From an uncultured bacterium (lineage in GTDB: Bacteria; Desulfobacterota; WTBG01): a DNA stretch of 7,977 nucleotides. The first letter of the stretch is position 1, and every line of letters begins with the position of its first letter. The stretch is from the NCBI GenBank assembly GCA_938024025.1, contig CALJBY010000105.1, positions 1 to 7,977 of the forward strand, read 5' to 3'. Below, piece by piece: positions 6,282-7,977 of the stretch. Both the position numbers and the translations under genes were made by a program. Under the pieces are notes generated by a model. It was not told the DNA's origin. It searched no databases and saw nothing but the letters and a program-made list of their open reading frames with translations.

Positions 6282-6430
6282 TTATCCACAAAACTCCCGT
6301 ATCCCGGATGAAAACTGGCTTGATACCTTCTAACCAGACATGTTCAAAATTTCGGTAGGAGCGCATTCATGCGCGATGAATTCGCGGCTTAAAGCCGCTC
6401 CTACCATCACCCTATCTGAAAGAGAAATGC
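6282..6430 (-). repeat. 149-bp REP-like element, right copy (inverted)
   Basis: Reverse complement of 2881-3029 with about 96% identity by my count. The three-arm palindromic core is at 6354-6405; the spacer between inner hairpins reads GAATTCATC on the minus strand instead of GAATGCATC, a change in an unpaired stretch. The outer edge is TTATCCACA (6282-6290), a perfect match to the E. coli consensus DnaA box, as in the left copy. Similarity stops just beyond both edges. The copy is bracketed by the two 38-bp hairpin repeats (6207-6244 and 6541-6578), which may mean it was inserted into, or travels with, that repeat family. Confidence 0.85.
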
Positions 6431-6885
6431 TTGGATTTAGTTGGGTAAGAACCTAACTTCAGGAAGTTACAATCGTTTTGGGTGTCAACTGGAGAATTAC
6501 AGATAAGCAGATTTTATTGTTTTTGAATTGTGCCCATTCACCCCCGTTAAATATACTTCGTATGTAACGGGGCAGGCAAGGCAGGGCTTTCTCGCCACCT
6601 ACCGGTAAAAAGATTCAGATGGACGGAAAAACGCACAAATACGAAGGAATGGGGGGCCTACTTACCGGTACACCGGCTTGGCTTTTTACGAAATCGTCAT
6701 TATTGACTCGCTCCTATAACTATGGTAAGTCTTATGGGAAGCGTTGCTCGCAAGAAGTGTATCACGCTCACCCAAGGTATCTTTCTTACAGGTTACATCT
6801 CTCATGCGACTAGGTTAGACTACTAAAACAGAACTGTACAGAAGCACCTCCCCTGTCTCTCTCATAGAGGTTATCGGGCAGTCTA
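6431..6885. other. Gene-free region upstream of the hydrolase gene
   Basis: No gene is supported. Contents: a near-perfect dyad TAACTTC-AG-GAAGTTA (6454-6469), the second 38-bp hairpin copy (6541-6578), and two copies of the palindrome TACCGGTA (6600-6607 and 6663-6670). The promoter of the hydrolase gene should lie toward the right end, but no convincing -35/-10 pair was found. A 64-codon open frame at 6619-6813 has no recognisable domain and no Shine-Dalgarno, and is not called. Confidence 0.4.
6541..6578 (+). repeat. 38-bp hairpin repeat, copy B
   Basis: Partner of 6207-6244. The stem is better than in copy A: CCCGTTA pairs with TAACGGG (7 bp), then an AAT/G internal loop, then ATAC/GTAT around the loop TTC. 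GGGCAGGCA follows, as in copy A. The compensatory differences from copy A imply the fold, in DNA or RNA, is the conserved property. No T-run follows, so it is not a standard terminator. Confidence 0.75.
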
Positions 6886-7464
6886 ATGGCAACTGAGTTA
6901 TGTGAACTAAAAACACTGGACGTAGGATCATTCGAGAACAACTGTTACCTCCTGGTGTCTCCTGCAACGAAAGAAGCAATCATCGTTGATCCTGCAGCAG
7001 AGGCAGATACAATTCTCCGGGCATCCAGGGGCTTCACGATTAAATACATTCTTATAACCCATGGCCACGTTGATCACATTGGTGCACTGGAAGCGATAAA
7101 AAAGGCAACCCGGGCACCGGTGGGCATTCATGCCGCTGATGCTGCCGCACTTCCCTGTGCTCCCGATTTCTATTTGAAAGACGGCGATCTCATCCAGTGC
7201 GGCCACTGTACCTTACACATTATACACACCCCGGGTCATACCCCGGGGGGTGTATGTATACTGACCGGTCAAAAGCTCTTGAGTGGTGATACCATCTTCC
7301 CCGGTGGTCCCGGTAATACACAACTTCCCGGTGCAAACAGAAGAGAAATCCTACAGAGCATACAAGAAAAGCTTTTTCCACTGCCGGGTACTACTACAAT
7401 CTACCCGGGGCACGGACGCACCAGTACGATCGAAAGAGAACGGACAAGTTCCTACTACGTTTAG
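6886..7464 (+). CDS. Metallo-beta-lactamase-fold hydrolase, glyoxalase II-like (YcbL type)
   Basis: A 192-residue soluble cytoplasmic enzyme of the metallo-beta-lactamase superfamily, close to the short glyoxalase II-like group (YcbL and relatives, about 200-215 residues). All metal ligands are present: THGHVDH gives His59, His61, Asp63 and His64; HTPGHTPGG gives His118; SGDTIF gives Asp135; YPGHG gives His176. The N-terminal NNCYLL and IIVDP (residues 18-36) are also typical. The long C-terminal substrate-binding domain of classical glyoxalase II (GloB) is absent, so hydrolysis of S-lactoylglutathione or another thioester is only inferred. The ATG at 6886 follows an in-frame TAG at 6865-6867; the Shine-Dalgarno is weak (AGAGG about 15 bases upstream). 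A GNAT-like gene starts 13 bases after the stop, suggesting an operon. Confidence 0.9.
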   Translation: MATELCELKTLDVGSFENNCYLLVSPATKEAIIVDPAAEADTILRASRGFTIKYILITHGHVDHIGALEAIKKATRAPVGIHAADAAALPCAPDFYLKDGDLIQCGHCTLHIIHTPGHTPGGVCILTGQKLLSGDTIFPGGPGNTQLPGANRREILQSIQEKLFPLPGTTTIYPGHGRTSTIERERTSSYYV

Positions 7465-7477
7465 TGAACTGAATCGA

Positions 7478-7977
7478 ATGAATACACGTGTAAAAGAATC
7501 CATCATGAAAGGTGAGAACAACCTTATCGTTACTGAGTATCATGATTCCTCTGCTTTTGATCTGCTGGCTCACCAGTGGGATACGCTTCTCACGTGCTGC
7601 TCCACTAACACCCCTTTCCTTACCTGGCAATGGCAAAAACTCTGGTGGAACTCCTGGCATCACAATCGTCACTTACGCATACTAACGGTGAGTGAAGAAA
7701 ACGGGAAGGTTTTTGGACTGGCGCCATTCTACGCAGAGGAAAAAGAAGATAAGCAGGTGCTGATGCTCCTTGGCAGTACTGATGTATGTGATTATCTCGA
7801 TTGCATCATCGAACAGGGCGAAGAGGAGCGTTTTTACCGCACACTCCTTTCGCACCTGGCTGCATCAGCGGGAAAACCGGTGACCCTCCATTTCAATTCG
7901 CTCCAACACTATTCTCCCACCATTGCGTTCCTTACAGCGGATTCACACCGGAAAGGATACCCGATTGAGGTTACCCG
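7478..7977 (+). CDS. GNAT-family acyltransferase, CelD/FemAB-like, 3'-truncated by the window edge
   Basis: An open frame runs from the ATG at 7478 to the window end (166 residues) without a stop. A second in-frame ATG at 7505 is an equally possible start; neither has a clear Shine-Dalgarno. Residues around 25-80 contain FDLLAHQWDTLL, TPFLTWQWQKLWWNSW and LTVSEENGKVFGLAPF. This is the N-terminal signature of the CelD/BcsL-like branch of the GNAT/FemAB superfamily, whose members are linked to cellulose, exopolysaccharide or cell-surface modification and act in the cytoplasm. The likely acceptor is a surface-polymer precursor, but the acetyl-CoA-binding half is beyond the window and the substrate cannot be told. 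Adjacency to the hydrolase 13 bases upstream suggests co-transcription, with no obvious biochemical link. Confidence 0.8.
   Translation, partial: MNTRVKESIMKGENNLIVTEYHDSSAFDLLAHQWDTLLTCCSTNTPFLTWQWQKLWWNSWHHNRHLRILTVSEENGKVFGLAPFYAEEKEDKQVLMLLGSTDVCDYLDCIIEQGEEERFYRTLLSHLAASAGKPVTLHFNSLQHYSPTIAFLTADSHRKGYPIEVT

Noticed and set aside
2881..6430. Composite transposon made of two insertion sequences
   Set aside because: The flanking copies are only 149 bp, encode nothing, and have no terminal inverted repeats or visible target duplication.
6207..6578. The hairpin repeats as integron attC sites (GTTAAAT resembles the GTTRRRY core)
   Set aside because: The complementary TAAC arm lies on the wrong side (order GTT...AAC instead of RYYYAAC...GTTRRRY), the partner lacks the YYY positions, and no integrase or cassette gene is seen.
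6619..6813. 64-codon open frame on the + strand
   Set aside because: No ribosome-binding site, no domain, uneven composition, and it lies in repeat-bearing non-coding DNA.

Overview
The window looks like ordinary chromosome from a Gram-negative bacterium, most likely a Desulfobacterota-type (former Deltaproteobacteria) organism. That placement is inferred from gene content (pheT followed by an IHF-alpha-like gene and a small MerR-like gene, plus a pilT/pilU pair) and from the general look of the proteins; no search was run. All recognised genes lie on the + strand.

Left part (1-2628): the 3' three-quarters of pheT, an IHF-alpha/HU gene (ihfA) 36 bases later, and a short MerR-family regulator. 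pheT-ihfA adjacency is also found in E. coli. The 111-base ihfA-merR gap can fold into an elaborate structure.

Middle (2629-5517): a gene-free stretch with degenerate short repeats and a 149-bp REP-like element, then pilT and pilU, two paralogous hexameric ATPases of type IV pilus retraction, probably co-transcribed and closed by a perfect 15-bp hairpin terminator. No other pilus gene is present.

Right-middle (5518-6885): a possible small structured RNA, a small ribbon-helix-helix protein with a plausible promoter, then almost 1 kb without a convincing gene. That stretch holds an inverted second copy of the 149-bp element (96% identical to the first by my count) and two copies of a 38-bp hairpin whose stem differences are compensatory. 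The two inverted 149-bp copies bracket the pilTU-RHH block, and each ends at its inner or outer edge in the same perfect DnaA-box-like 9-mer.

Right end (6886-7977): a complete glyoxalase II-like metallo-beta-lactamase-fold hydrolase, followed 13 bases later by the start of a CelD/FemAB-like GNAT-family protein that runs off the window.

I found no clear novel multi-gene system. The most interesting material is in the non-coding DNA: the inverted element pair around pilTU, the covarying hairpin pair, and the ihfA-merR leader.
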